From Bacillus smithii (GTDB lineage Bacteria > Bacillota > Bacilli > Bacillales > DSM-4216): a DNA stretch of 64,000 nucleotides. Position 1 is the first letter of the stretch, and every line of letters starts with the position of its first letter. Position numbers and translations under genes: made by a program. The notes below the pieces were generated by a model, which saw only the letters and a program-made list of their open reading frames with translations, was not told the origin of the DNA and ran no database searches. Location: positions 1,592,001-1,656,000 of the forward strand of contig NZ_CP012024.1 of assembly GCF_001050115.1 (NCBI RefSeq). The letters run 5' to 3'. This document shows, piece by piece, positions 9,007 to 19,054 of the stretch.

Positions 9007-9949
9007 AATACTGAACTTGAAAAAACATTATCCAATTCATCGTTTTGGTATAAAGAAAAAGGTAATCCGAGTCGTGGACGGTGTATCTCTTTCAATAAAA
9101 AAAGGGGAAACACTTGGACTGGTAGGAGAAAGCGGGTGCGGTAAATCAACTACCGGACGAATGATCGCGCAACTTATTTCTTCAACAGAGGGAGAAATAT
9201 TTTTTAAAGGAGAAAATATATCCAATTTCGTTGGAAAGAAATCAAAACAGCTGAGTAAAAAAATTCAGTATGTATTTCAAGATCCGTATACATCGCTAAA
9301 CCCGAGGCATAAAATTGGTGCATTATTAAAAGAACCTTTAACCATCCACAACATTGGAAATAAACAAGATCGTCGTCAATCTGTTTTGGAAATGCTTGAA
9401 CAAATAGGTCTTGATCCATCTTTTGAAAATAAGTACATCCATCAATTGAGCGGCGGTCAGCGTCAGCGTATTGCGATTGCTCGTGCGCTTATGCTGCGCC
9501 CTGAACTTCTTATTCTGGATGAACCTGTTTCTGCACTTGATGTTTCGGTTCAATCACAAATATTAAATTTGTTAAAAGACTTACAACAGCAATTTTCGTT
9601 GACGTATTTATTTATTTCGCATGATCTTAACGTTGTTCATTATATGAGTGATCGAGTAACCGTTATGTATTTAGGGAAAATTGTGGAGGCATCGGCTGTT
9701 GATCATATTTACAAAGAACCACTTCATCCTTATACGCAAACCCTTGTTTCTTCTATACCTTCAGTTTTGAAAGAAGAAAAGCGAAAACGAATTTTTTTAG
9801 AAGGGGAGATTCCAAATCCTTCGTCCACTATAAAAGGTTGCTCTTTTCAAAGCCGTTGCCCATTTGCGTATGATAGATGCAAAGTTGAACAGCCAAAGCT
9901 AATCAATCTTGGTAATGAACGAATGGTTCGTTGTCATTTATATTCTTAA
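8984..9949 (+). CDS. Peptide ABC transporter ATP-binding protein (OppF/DppF type)
   Basis: A 321-residue ATPase that forms a heterodimer with the preceding one. Walker A GESGCGKST, signature LSGGQRQR, Walker B LLILDEPVSALD and switch His in FISHD are intact. The C-terminus has GCSFQSRCPFAYDRC. I placed the start at ATG 8984 after the strong GGAGGGAGG site; the open frame extends upstream to 8819, but that part overlaps the OppD-type gene and is not OppF-like. Overlap with the upstream gene suggests translational coupling. It closes the five-gene transporter operon. Confidence 0.93.
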   Translation: MPAPDLVEILNLKKHYPIHRFGIKKKVIRVVDGVSLSIKKGETLGLVGESGCGKSTTGRMIAQLISSTEGEIFFKGENISNFVGKKSKQLSKKIQYVFQDPYTSLNPRHKIGALLKEPLTIHNIGNKQDRRQSVLEMLEQIGLDPSFENKYIHQLSGGQRQRIAIARALMLRPELLILDEPVSALDVSVQSQILNLLKDLQQQFSLTYLFISHDLNVVHYMSDRVTVMYLGKIVEASAVDHIYKEPLHPYTQTLVSSIPSVLKEEKRKRIFLEGEIPNPSSTIKGCSFQSRCPFAYDRCKVEQPKLINLGNERMVRCHLYS

Positions 9950-9964
9950 GAAGGTGTGTACAAC

Positions 9965-10048
9965 ATGACATTAACCATAACAGAAACCGATCGAGTCGCT
10001 TTTGTCATTCCGATAAAGAATTTCCCGCATTTTTTCGGGGCTGACTAG
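9965..10048 (+). pseudogene. Possible 27-codon gene remnant after the transporter operon
   Basis: An ATG with a good site (AAGAAGGTG) opens a 27-codon frame, MTLTITETDRV at its start, ending at TAG 10046-10048. Length and position suggest the start of a sixth operon gene whose body was lost. I do not recognise the family. Confidence 0.25.
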
Positions 10049-10117
10049 GGAGCTTCCGCTTTTTATCGCTAATAAAACTTGAAACGAATATATTTTTAGA
10101 AAATTTTAAAAATAAAA

Positions 10118-10146
10118 TTGACATTTATGGATTTTGGGAGTAAATT
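10118..10146 (+). promoter_or_regulatory. Promoter of metY
   Basis: TTGACA at 10118-10123, 17 bp spacer, then TAAATT at 10141-10146 gives a SigA-type promoter about 165 bp before metY. AAACCTATATATT follows at 10159-10171 and resembles the AAAACCTATTATT blocks before metQ and the ytmO remnant, so it may be a shared operator. Confidence 0.55.
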
Positions 10147-10170
10147 TTATATAAATTTAAACCTATATAT

Positions 10171-10275
10171 TTAGTTGGATAAGTAAAGTCTTTCATATTT
10201 TTCGTATTTGCCGATTAGTCAACTAAAGGCATCTACTTCTTTCTAAGAAGCAAAGAAGATAGATGCCTTTTTTTG
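10171..10275 (+). promoter_or_regulatory. metY leader with terminator-like hairpin
   Basis: The leader contains a strong terminator hairpin: AAAGGCATCT at 10225-10234 pairs with AGATGCCTTT at 10261-10270, followed by a T run. Just upstream TTAGTTG (10171-10177) can pair with CAACTAA (10220-10226), which touches the foot of the terminator and encloses about 42 nt. Because the promoter lies upstream and the gene downstream, this looks like an attenuator. No S-box (SAM-I) or T-box core is seen, so the signal it senses, if any, is unknown. Confidence 0.45.
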
Positions 10276-10294
10276 AAAATTTTTATCAAAATGA

Positions 10295-11626
<1,332 letters not shown>

Positions 11627-11673
11627 ACTCTTTTTTATCGAATCCCCCTCTTAGTTTAATATATTTGTTTTGA

Positions 11674-11703
11674 GCTCAATCAAATGACGATTGAGCTTTT
11701 TTT
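11674..11703 (+). terminator. Rho-independent terminator after metY
   Basis: GCTCAATC at 11674-11681 pairs with GATTGAGC at 11689-11696, followed by seven T. Confidence 0.9.
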
Positions 11704-11805
11704 GATGCGACGAGCATATCAATCCAATAGTCCGCCATGTGCCAAACCCTAGAATGGGATTGTTTTATCGGTAAGAAAAAAGCCATTTAGATCAGTACTT
11801 TCAAT

Positions 11806-11950
11806 GAATTAATAGATTTTTTCTATTAATTGTATAAATCTTTCTATCACCGGAAGTCTTGCCATTTCGCGATTTTTGGTGGTAGGATAAATCACAATAA
11901 TAAAACCTATTATTTCTACCCATTAACTAAGAATAAACAAGGAGAAAGGT
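11806..11950 (+). repeat. Duplicated sulfur-gene upstream region, copy B
   Basis: Second copy of the sequence at 1411-1551, here directly upstream of metQ. The long inverted repeat of copy A is weaker here, but CTATCACC and GGTGGTAG still pair as RNA with one G-U. AAAACCTATTATT is at 11902-11914. No S-box is visible in the 250 bp before metQ, although metNIQ genes in Bacillaceae often have one. Confidence 0.6.
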
Positions 11951-11957
11951 AGCGAAA

Positions 11958-12800
11958 ATGAGAAAATTTTATTTATTGGTCTTATTCACGGTTTTATTTG
12001 CTATTTTAGTAGGTTGCGGCAAAAACGAAGCCCTTGTCAATGGAAAAGAATCAAAAGGTACAACTGAAAAGAAAACAGTAACATTAAAGATTGGAGCTTC
12101 ATCGACACCACATGCGGAAATTCTTGAATTTATTAAACCAAAGCTAGAAAAAGAAGGTGTAAAGCTTGACATTAAAATCATTAACGATGGCATTCTGACA
12201 AATGAACAGACAGCAAATGGCGAGTTGGATGCAAACTATTTCCAGCATACTCCATTTTTAAAACAGACAAACAAAGATAGCGGTTTAAATCTCGTGAAAG
12301 TTGTCGGTGTTCACATCGAGCCGTTTGGCGTTTATTCGAAAAAAATCAAATCGATTGACGAACTGCCAAAAGGGGCAAAGATAGCCATTCCAAAGGATCC
12401 TGTTAACTTCTCTCGCGCTTTGCAATTGTTTGCCGCCAACGGACTGATTGAATTAAATGAATCTTCAAATACAAACAAAAATTATACCGTGCAAGACATA
12501 AAGAAAAATGCGAAAAAACTTCAATTTATTCCAGTTGATGGTCCGCTTCTGGTGCGTTCACTGGACGATGTCGAGGCGGCCGCCATTAATACAAACTACG
12601 CTTTGGAGGCGGGGCTTAAACCAAAAAAAGATGCTCTGATCATAGAGGGAGATAAGTCCCCGTATGTCAACATTTTAGTAGCTCGTCCAGACAACAAGGA
12701 TTCAGATGCGATTCAAAAACTTGCAAAAGCATTAACAAGTCCAGAAGTAAAGAAGTTTATTGAAGATAAATATGATGGAGCTGTTGTTCCGGCATTTTAA
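11958..12800 (+). CDS. metQ: Methionine-type ABC transporter substrate-binding lipoprotein
   Basis: A 280-residue NlpA/MetQ-family binding protein, lipid-anchored through the lipobox ILVGC. Family marks are TLKIGASSTPHAEILEF, NDGILTNEQTANGELDANYFQH, and VHIEPFGVYSKK. MetQ proteins bind methionine or related sulfur compounds. ATG 11958 follows AAGGAGAAAGG. It is the first gene of a metQ-metN-metI-metQ2-monooxygenase row with very short gaps, so probably one operon. The ligand could be methionine or another organosulfur compound, as the monooxygenase suggests. Confidence 0.88.
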   Translation: MRKFYLLVLFTVLFAILVGCGKNEALVNGKESKGTTEKKTVTLKIGASSTPHAEILEFIKPKLEKEGVKLDIKIINDGILTNEQTANGELDANYFQHTPFLKQTNKDSGLNLVKVVGVHIEPFGVYSKKIKSIDELPKGAKIAIPKDPVNFSRALQLFAANGLIELNESSNTNKNYTVQDIKKNAKKLQFIPVDGPLLVRSLDDVEAAAINTNYALEAGLKPKKDALIIEGDKSPYVNILVARPDNKDSDAIQKLAKALTSPEVKKFIEDKYDGAVVPAF

Positions 12801-12815
12801 GGCAGGGGGAGTAAA

Positions 12816-13847
12816 GTGATTGAGTTTCGCAATATATCGAAAATTTTCAAAAATGAAAATCGAACGATCGAAGCGTTAAAAAATATCAATTTGACGATTA
12901 AGAAAGGGGACATTTTCGGCGTTATTGGCTTTAGTGGAGCGGGGAAAAGTACATTGATTCGAATGGTTAATTTGCTGGAAAAGCCCACCTCCGGACAAAT
13001 TTTAGTCGATGGCCAAGATTTTTCGAAGTTATCAGAAAAAGAGTTGCGTCAAGCGAAAAAAAAGATCGGAATGATTTTTCAGCAATTTAATTTATTGGGG
13101 TCCAAAACCGTTTTTGACAATGTCGCAATGCCTCTTAAGCTTAGTAAAACACCTAAATCAGTGATTGCAAAGCGCGTTCATGAATTATTAAATTTTGTCG
13201 GTCTTTCTGATAAGGCGAACAGCTATCCGAATCAGTTATCAGGCGGTCAAAAGCAGCGTGTAGGCATCGCTCGTGCATTGGCTACAAATCCATCGATTCT
13301 CCTTTGTGATGAACCGACTTCGGCACTGGACCCGCAAACAACGACGTCGATTTTGCAGCTTTTAAAACGAGTAAATCAGAAATACAACGTGACGATTTTG
13401 ATTATTACACACGAAATGGAAGTGATTAAGCAAATATGTGATCGTGTTGCCGTGATGCAGGACGGCGAGATCATTGAAGAAGGCACGATTTTAGATATTT
13501 TTTCCAACCCAAAAACTGAGACGGCACGCAATTTTGTTCATTCGGTTTTAAGAGACGAGATACCGCCTAGTATTTTTAATATGATTCAATCCAGCGATAC
13601 ATTTAGCAAAGTTTACAATATCGAATTTATTGGAGAAAGTTCAGGAAAGCCTATTTTATCGCAAGTGGCAAAATCATTCGCAGTGGATGTGAACATTTTG
13701 TTTGGCAGTATCAATGAGCTACAGGGAGTTCCATTTGGCAATTTGATCGTTGAGTTGCAGGGGGAAAAAGAAGAAATTTCTCGAGCCTATGATTTTATCG
13801 TTCAGCAAAAAGTGAGAGTGAATGAGGTGATTCGCAATGGAAGTTAG
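12816..13847 (+). CDS. metN: Methionine-type ABC transporter ATP-binding protein
   Basis: A 343-residue MetN ATPase. Walker A is GFSGAGKST, signature LSGGQKQR, Walker B LLCDEPTSALD, switch His in IITHE. Residues about 270-340 form the C-terminal NIL ligand-sensing domain (SSGKPILSQVAKSF, LFGSINELQGVPFGNL), which in MetN mediates feedback inhibition by methionine. The start is GTG 12816 behind AGGGGGAG. It overlaps metI by 11 bp. Confidence 0.93.
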   Translation: MIEFRNISKIFKNENRTIEALKNINLTIKKGDIFGVIGFSGAGKSTLIRMVNLLEKPTSGQILVDGQDFSKLSEKELRQAKKKIGMIFQQFNLLGSKTVFDNVAMPLKLSKTPKSVIAKRVHELLNFVGLSDKANSYPNQLSGGQKQRVGIARALATNPSILLCDEPTSALDPQTTTSILQLLKRVNQKYNVTILIITHEMEVIKQICDRVAVMQDGEIIEEGTILDIFSNPKTETARNFVHSVLRDEIPPSIFNMIQSSDTFSKVYNIEFIGESSGKPILSQVAKSFAVDVNILFGSINELQGVPFGNLIVELQGEKEEISRAYDFIVQQKVRVNEVIRNGS

Positions 13848-14487
13848 TCCGGAGTTAATTTTACAGGCATGCTGGGAGACGTTGTACATGGTCAGCGTGT
13901 CGCTCGTATTTGGAGCATTAATTGGTTTGCCTCTTGGGATTTTATTAGTCGTCACTCGAAAAGGTCATATATTAGAGAATACGTTTATATTTTCCGTTTT
14001 AAATCCGATTGTCAATATTTTACGATCGATTCCGTTCATTATTTTGCTCGTTGCGATCATTCCGTTTACGAGATTTTTGGTCGGTACGGCGATTGGGACA
14101 ACGGCAGCCATAGTTCCGCTTGTCCTTCATATCGGACCGTACATGTCGCGGCTGATTGAAAATTCTCTCCTGGAAGTGGATAAAGGAATTATTGAAAGCG
14201 CACAAGCGATGGGCGCCGCTCCATTGCAAATTATTTTCCGCTTTCTGTTGCCGGAGGCGCTTCCTTCTATTGTTTTAAGCATCACAACAGCCACGATTGG
14301 CCTCATCGGTGCTACAGCGATGGCAGGAGCAGTGGGCGGAGGCGGTTTAGGTGACTTGGCGATTACCTATGGTTATCAGCGCTTCAGCACAATCACCATT
14401 GTGGTCACGGTTGTGATACTAGTTTTGCTTGTGCAGGTCATACAATCACTGGGGAATTTTATCGAGCGAAAAATGAGAAAGATGTAG
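13837..14487 (+). CDS. metI: Methionine-type ABC transporter permease
   Basis: A 216-residue MetI permease with five membrane spans. The family pattern includes ETLYMVSVSLVFGALIGLPLG, NILRSIPFIILLVAIIPFTR and the EAA loop GIIESAQAMGAAPLQII. ATG 13837 lies inside the end of metN with a GAGGTGA site, indicating coupled translation. Confidence 0.93.
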   Translation: MEVSPELILQACWETLYMVSVSLVFGALIGLPLGILLVVTRKGHILENTFIFSVLNPIVNILRSIPFIILLVAIIPFTRFLVGTAIGTTAAIVPLVLHIGPYMSRLIENSLLEVDKGIIESAQAMGAAPLQIIFRFLLPEALPSIVLSITTATIGLIGATAMAGAVGGGGLGDLAITYGYQRFSTITIVVTVVILVLLVQVIQSLGNFIERKMRKM

Positions 14488-14523
14488 TCAAGTCAGCATG
14501 TAAATGAGAGAGAAGGAGGAAAG

Positions 14524-15375
14524 ATGGTGAAAAAAGCCTTTATATCGATTCTTGTTTTTATTTTGTTCCTTAGTTTGGGAGGGTGCGGAAAAACAACAGT
14601 AAGTGAAACGAAAGACAAAAAAATTAAGGTTGGTATTCGCAGTTCAGAATTACGTACGTGGGAATTCATAAAAAAGAAGGCGAAAAAGGAAGGGTTGGAT
14701 CTTGAATTGGTTAATTTTAACGCTTCGGTTGACCCCAATCAGGCTCTAGCTGAAGGTGATATTGATGTCAATGCGTTTCAGCATATTGCCTATTTAACGA
14801 GCTTTAATGAAAAAAACGGTACAGATATTGTCCCGATCGGAACGACGATTATTGCACCGTTAGGTCTTTATTCAAAGAAATACAAATCTCTTGATGAGCT
14901 GCCCAAAAAGGCCAAAATCGCAGTGCCAAATGATGCATCGAACTGGGGGCGTGCCTTGTTATTATTGCAAGAAGCAAAGCTGATCAAAGTAGTGGACAAT
15001 TTTGATGGAAATGGCGGAGTGGACAAAATCAAAGAAAATCCAAAAAACATTAAGATTATTCCCGTTGATGGGGCAAATACTCCGCGAGTCATGGATGACG
15101 TTGATGCATCTATTATTAACAACGGTGTAGCGGTAGAAGCAGGATTGTATTTGAAAGATGCGCTCATTCATGAAAGCAAAACGGCTAAGCCTTATATCAA
15201 CGTGATTGCGGCGCGGAAAGAAGACGCCAACCGCCCTGAGTTAAAGAAACTAGTCAAAATTTATCAAACGGATGAAGTGGCGAATTTCATTAAGAAAACT
15301 TATAAAGGCAACTACATTCCAACGTTTATTTCGTTAAAGGAATTAAAAACATTTAAAGACGCTTACAAAAACTAA
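14524..15375 (+). CDS. Second MetQ/NlpA-family binding lipoprotein
   Basis: A 283-residue NlpA-family lipoprotein with lipobox SLGGC, encoded 36 bp after metI behind a strong GAAGGAGGAAAG site. Typical segments are VGIRSSELRTWEFI, ALAEGDIDVNAFQH, APLGLYSKKYKSLDELP and VPNDASNWGRAL. It differs strongly from the first MetQ of the same operon, so the single MetNI core probably serves two ligand specificities. The downstream flavin monooxygenase hints that one ligand is a compound needing oxidative desulfurization; this is inference. Confidence 0.85.
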   Translation: MVKKAFISILVFILFLSLGGCGKTTVSETKDKKIKVGIRSSELRTWEFIKKKAKKEGLDLELVNFNASVDPNQALAEGDIDVNAFQHIAYLTSFNEKNGTDIVPIGTTIIAPLGLYSKKYKSLDELPKKAKIAVPNDASNWGRALLLLQEAKLIKVVDNFDGNGGVDKIKENPKNIKIIPVDGANTPRVMDDVDASIINNGVAVEAGLYLKDALIHESKTAKPYINVIAARKEDANRPELKKLVKIYQTDEVANFIKKTYKGNYIPTFISLKELKTFKDAYKN

Positions 15376-15406
15376 AAGGAATTTCATAACTTTGGGGGAG
15401 ATAAAA

Positions 15407-16768
15407 TTGGCAAAGAAAAAGCAGATTAAATTGGCTGCTTATTTAATTGGAACGGGGATGCATATCGCATCATGGCGGCATCCGGATGCGAAACCGACAG
15501 CAAGCATAGACGTCCATCACTTTATCCAACTTGCCCAAACGGCAGAACGAGGTAAATTTGATATGGTGTTTTTCCCCGATAGCTTGGCGATTAATGAGGA
15601 TTCCCATCCAAACATTTTAAATCGATTCGACCCCGTCGTTTTAATTACAGCGATTGCGACGGCAACATCCAAAATTGGTCTCGTCGCAACGGCTTCAACT
15701 TCTTACGGAGAACCGTATATTCTGGCACGGCAATTTGCTTCGGTCGATCATATTAGTAACGGACGTGTTGGCTGGAATGTTGTGACAACGGGAGACGCTA
15801 CGGGTGCTACGGCGCTAAACTTCAGCAGAACGGAGCACTATCCACACGATGAACGTTATCGAAGAGCTGAAGAATTTATTGATGTTGTTCAAGGACTGTG
15901 GGATTCTTGGGAAGATGATGCTTTTGTCTTCGACAAGGAGAAGGGAGTGTTTTTTGATTCAGAGAAGCTCCATACGCTTGATTATAAAGGACAATATTTC
16001 TCCGTTCGCGGTCCATTGAACATTGCACGATCGACGCAAGGACATCCGGTCATTGTGCAAGCAGGATCTTCAGAACCGGGTCAGCGGTTAGCCGCAAGAA
16101 CGGCGGAAGTTGTTTTCGCACAACGTAGTGATTTGGAGAAAGCAAAGGAATTTTACAAAAACTTAAAATCCAAAATGTCAGACTATGGCCGTCATTCAGA
16201 TGAACTTTCGATTTTAGTCGGCATTTCGCCCATTATTGGGGAGACGGAAGAATTGGCACAAAGAAAATTTGAGGAGCTGCAAAAGCTTGTTCATCCATAC
16301 CAAGCCTTAAAATTCTTGTCAGGGTACATGGGAAATGTAGATTTTACAAAATATTCACTTGATACACCGGTAAAAGAAGTGGACCTTCCAGATGAAATAA
16401 ATGGAATTCAGAGTCATTATGAAGAGATAAAACGAATTATTTACACAGAAGATTTAACAGTCGGTCAGCTTTACTCTCGTCTTTTCATCGGTGCAGGCAG
16501 GTTTGACAGTTTTGTCGGTACTCCGGAAAAGGTCGCAGCTGAAATGGAAAAATGGGTTACGGAAGAGGCGGCGGACGGCTTTATTCTTCAGTCACCGTTG
16601 TACCCGAGAGATTTAGAAGATTTCGTAAATCATGTCGTACCCATTCTTCAAGAACGCGGTCTATTTCGACGTGAATATGAAGGAGATACGTTGCGCGATC
16701 ATTTAGGGCTTCAGAAGCCAATCAATCGTTATACGCAAGCAAGACAATCCAAATTAGCTAACAAATAA
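15407..16768 (+). CDS. NtaA/SnaA/DszA/SoxA-family FMN-dependent monooxygenase
   Basis: A 453-residue LLM-class (bacterial luciferase fold) monooxygenase using FMNH2 from a separate reductase. The family includes nitrilotriacetate monooxygenase, the DszA sulfone monooxygenase and YxeK-like enzymes for S-modified cysteines. Diagnostic segments are GTGMHIASWRHPDA, FDMVFFPDSLAI, GLVATASTSYGEPY, GRVGWNVVTTGD, HYPHDERYRRAEEF, GQYFSVRGPLNIARS, HPVIVQAGSSEPGQ and DGFILQSPLYP. The likely start is TTG 15407 behind GGGGGAG; an in-frame TTG at 15392 is also possible. Its place directly after the MetNIQ-like genes suggests that it oxidises an imported organosulfur compound. No flavin reductase gene is seen nearby. 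Confidence 0.88.
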   Translation: MAKKKQIKLAAYLIGTGMHIASWRHPDAKPTASIDVHHFIQLAQTAERGKFDMVFFPDSLAINEDSHPNILNRFDPVVLITAIATATSKIGLVATASTSYGEPYILARQFASVDHISNGRVGWNVVTTGDATGATALNFSRTEHYPHDERYRRAEEFIDVVQGLWDSWEDDAFVFDKEKGVFFDSEKLHTLDYKGQYFSVRGPLNIARSTQGHPVIVQAGSSEPGQRLAARTAEVVFAQRSDLEKAKEFYKNLKSKMSDYGRHSDELSILVGISPIIGETEELAQRKFEELQKLVHPYQALKFLSGYMGNVDFTKYSLDTPVKEVDLPDEINGIQSHYEEIKRIIYTEDLTVGQLYSRLFIGAGRFDSFVGTPEKVAAEMEKWVTEEAADGFILQSPLYPRDLEDFVNHVVPILQERGLFRREYEGDTLRDHLGLQKPINRYTQARQSKLANK

Positions 16769-16944
16769 AGAGGGAATTGCATCATAAAATAGAGAGAGTT
16801 CTATCCTTATATAAGGAACGAAAAAAAAGCAGTGCTTGTTAGTGGCCGGCCAATCAAATAGCTAAAAGAGCTCATATGGACGATAAAAATGAAATACTCC
16901 CGTTTCAATACTTTGATTTGCTACGCCAAAGAAGGTAATTGAAG

Positions 16945-17056
16945 TTGACAAGAGAAAATTTTTTCTTATGTACACTGAATATCGCTAATCCAGGAAAACT
17001 TGCTTGAGGAGACGATTCGACTGCCCTTGGCGGTAGTTGGCATCTCCTCGTTTTTT
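16945..17056 (+). ncRNA. Candidate small RNA or orphan leader
   Basis: TTGACA at 16945-16950 with a weak -10 (TATGTA or TACACT, 16967-16976) is followed by about 70 bp and then a terminator hairpin, GAGGAGA at 17006-17012 pairing with TCTCCTC at 17043-17049, then GTTTTTT. The loop holds an imperfect inner pairing (ACTGCC with GGCGGTAGT). No ORF follows for 1 kb on this strand. This promoter-plus-terminator layout is what a small RNA looks like; it could also be a leader whose gene was lost. No match to a known RNA family is recognised. Confidence 0.35.
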
Positions 17057-17550
17057 CATTTGTACAACGTTCGCCCTTGAAAGCAAGGAGCGTTTTCCAG
17101 ACTTTCAAAACAGACGTGAAAAGGGGAAAATGCTGAATAGCTTTTTAACATAAGAGAGAACGGCAAGATTCTTTATCCCTCAACGACTAAAAGTGCTTCA
17201 CATCGCAGCAATTGAACGAAATCCATGGTTAACAACTCGTAGGTGATGAATGGAAAAACAGGAAGTGAAAGATGACTTTTGATGCCAATGTATTATGCGA
17301 TAGTTTGGTTATATAAGGATTCTTTGCAAATAATAAAGTTCAAATATAAACGAAAATCGGCAAATGGACTTCCAACGAATCATGAAAAGAGGTCCTGTAT
17401 TGACGATTTCGTTACGGCGAGTGATTCCGAATTAAGATTTTCCTAAGTTGCAGGCAATGGATACACCAGAATGATTGTCCATATGAAAGAGATAGCTTTA
17501 TTTTTTCGTCTAAAGATTGTCTGCCTTGGGAGCTCACTATACCTTTGGTT
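17057..17550. other. Gap without recognisable gene
   Basis: Stop codons in all frames and no recognisable protein match. No clear repeat, operator or RNA gene was seen. Confidence 0.4.
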
Positions 17551-18021
17551 TCATCCATTTTGATTATCCATTTTGATTATCCATTGCGTCAACAAACGGA
17601 CAAAAAGCGATAAAAAAAAGATGGTTATAAACGAATACATCCATGTCCAATTATGGTACTTAATTAAATCCGTATATTTTTCACAAAGAACCTCAATGAT
17701 GGTTAAGGCACCGGTATACAACGCACATTGCAGAACAATGCTTGGAAACTTGGAATGGTAAGTTGTTTGAAAAAAGTATACACACATAATTGGATAGAGA
17801 AAGGATTCAAAAACAATGCTCGTATCGAAATATTTGCTTAAAAACCGAACAGGGTATTCAATCAATTTCTCTTTTGCAACAAAAATGCCAATAAATGTGG
17901 AAAAATAAGCTTTTAATAAGAAAACTAAAATCGAGTCTTTGATTAGTGTTTTTTTTCTGAATCTGAAAAGCAATAAGGCCATTCCAATGATTACAAACGC
18001 CCACAAAATCATTTTGCTCAT
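17551..18021 (-). CDS. CBO0543-family membrane protein
   Basis: A 156-residue integral membrane protein with about five predicted spans. The pattern matches the CBO0543 family of clostridial and bacillary membrane proteins of unknown function: an early ILVFLLKAYFSTFIG segment, LIEYPVRF, ESFLYPIMCVYF, and the late TWMYSFITIFF. It lies alone on the reverse strand. The 3' end is followed by a 17-bp tandem repeat of CCATTTTGATTAT (around 17554-17582), a minor oddity. Confidence 0.7.
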   Translation of the reverse strand: MSKMILWAFVIIGMALLLFRFRKKTLIKDSILVFLLKAYFSTFIGIFVAKEKLIEYPVRFLSKYFDTSIVFESFLYPIMCVYFFQTTYHSKFPSIVLQCALYTGALTIIEVLCEKYTDLIKYHNWTWMYSFITIFFLSLFVRLLTQWIIKMDNQNG

Positions 18022-18909
18022 GGATCAATCAATCTCCCGCGTTCATTCTCTTTTGCTTTATTATCCCTAAATCATCGCGGAATATTTATCGATTGCATGA
18101 AAGGTTTTTACTGAAGGCATCATTTCTGCTGTTTGAACAGGAAAATATCGGATGATTTTTTTTCTGGTGAAATATCGCTGACTTAACAATTCCGAAAATG
18201 CAGATGTTTTGAACAATCGTTTTAATGCTACTCATATAAAACGGATACTCGCAAATGACAGCTCTTAGCAAAAGTTTATTAAGGACCTTTTCGTGGTTTG
18301 GAAAGAAATTGTAAAAATGTTTTGCCTTGGTGGGAAAGGGAAGACAATGATTCAAAGATCGTAGAATTTTTATAGGCTGGGAAAATATTGTTTATGTGAT
18401 TCGAGGCGACTACTGTAATCCATTTTCATGATGAATCGTTTTATAAAAAATAGGGCTATTTTTCTTGAAAAGAAACTTTTCCATTAAATTCAATGATAAA
18501 TTGCAAAATGGATGAATGGATTCTGCTAGAAAACCAATGATCCGTTTAATGGTAAAAAAGTAATGATTTTCATATTGAAATTTTAGTAGAGGAACATTAA
18601 GAAATAACCCAATCTTTATGGACCATTTTTATTATGACGAGTACAAGTTTGCTTCCTTATACGCTCCGGCAACATCTTGAAAAATAATGCTTTCCATCTT
18701 TTCCCTATATATTGAAATACGATAAAAAACTTAATCAAAATATTGTTGTATCTTTCGAGTCGTTTTGTTTGATCTTTTCTATTAATCATTGTATAAAAGA
18801 ATACGAAAGGGGTTGCAAAACTACTAGGAAATAAGTTCTTCTTCTAGTTTTCCCTTTTTCAAAACAACACACACGTGAAAGGACGGTTCTACAACAGGTA
18901 CCGTCAAGA
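18022..18909. other. Gap without recognisable gene
   Basis: Nearly 900 bp of AT-rich DNA with only short open frames that show no family resemblance. It ends at the left terminus of the IS256-family element. Possibly decayed coding DNA. Confidence 0.4.
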
Positions 18910-18965
18910 ATTTTGTGTAAGAGAGTATTCTCAGATACGTTTTTTTAATCTTGGAGGAGGTGTTT

Positions 18966-19011
18966 AGTTGTCTTATATGAGACTGAATATTCAGTCTCAT
19001 ATAAGACAACT
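18966..19011. repeat. Perfect 46-bp palindrome inside the IS256 element
   Basis: Two 23-bp arms meet at 18988/18989 without a spacer (the arm begins AGTTGTCTTATATGAGACTG). It lies between the left IS terminus and the transposase stop codon. It may terminate outside transcription, or be a nested small element. Confidence 0.8.
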
Positions 19012-19054
19012 TAGTCTCCCTAGACTCTGTTCTTCATGAACAAAATTTGGTCTT

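Noticed and set aside
11700..11957. S-box (SAM-I) riboswitch before metQ
   Set aside because: The conserved core sequences are not present; the leader instead matches the ytmO remnant upstream region.
16905..17108. Reverse-strand open frame over the small RNA candidate
   Set aside because: It overlaps the hairpin, has a Cys/Pro-rich random composition and no ribosome binding site.
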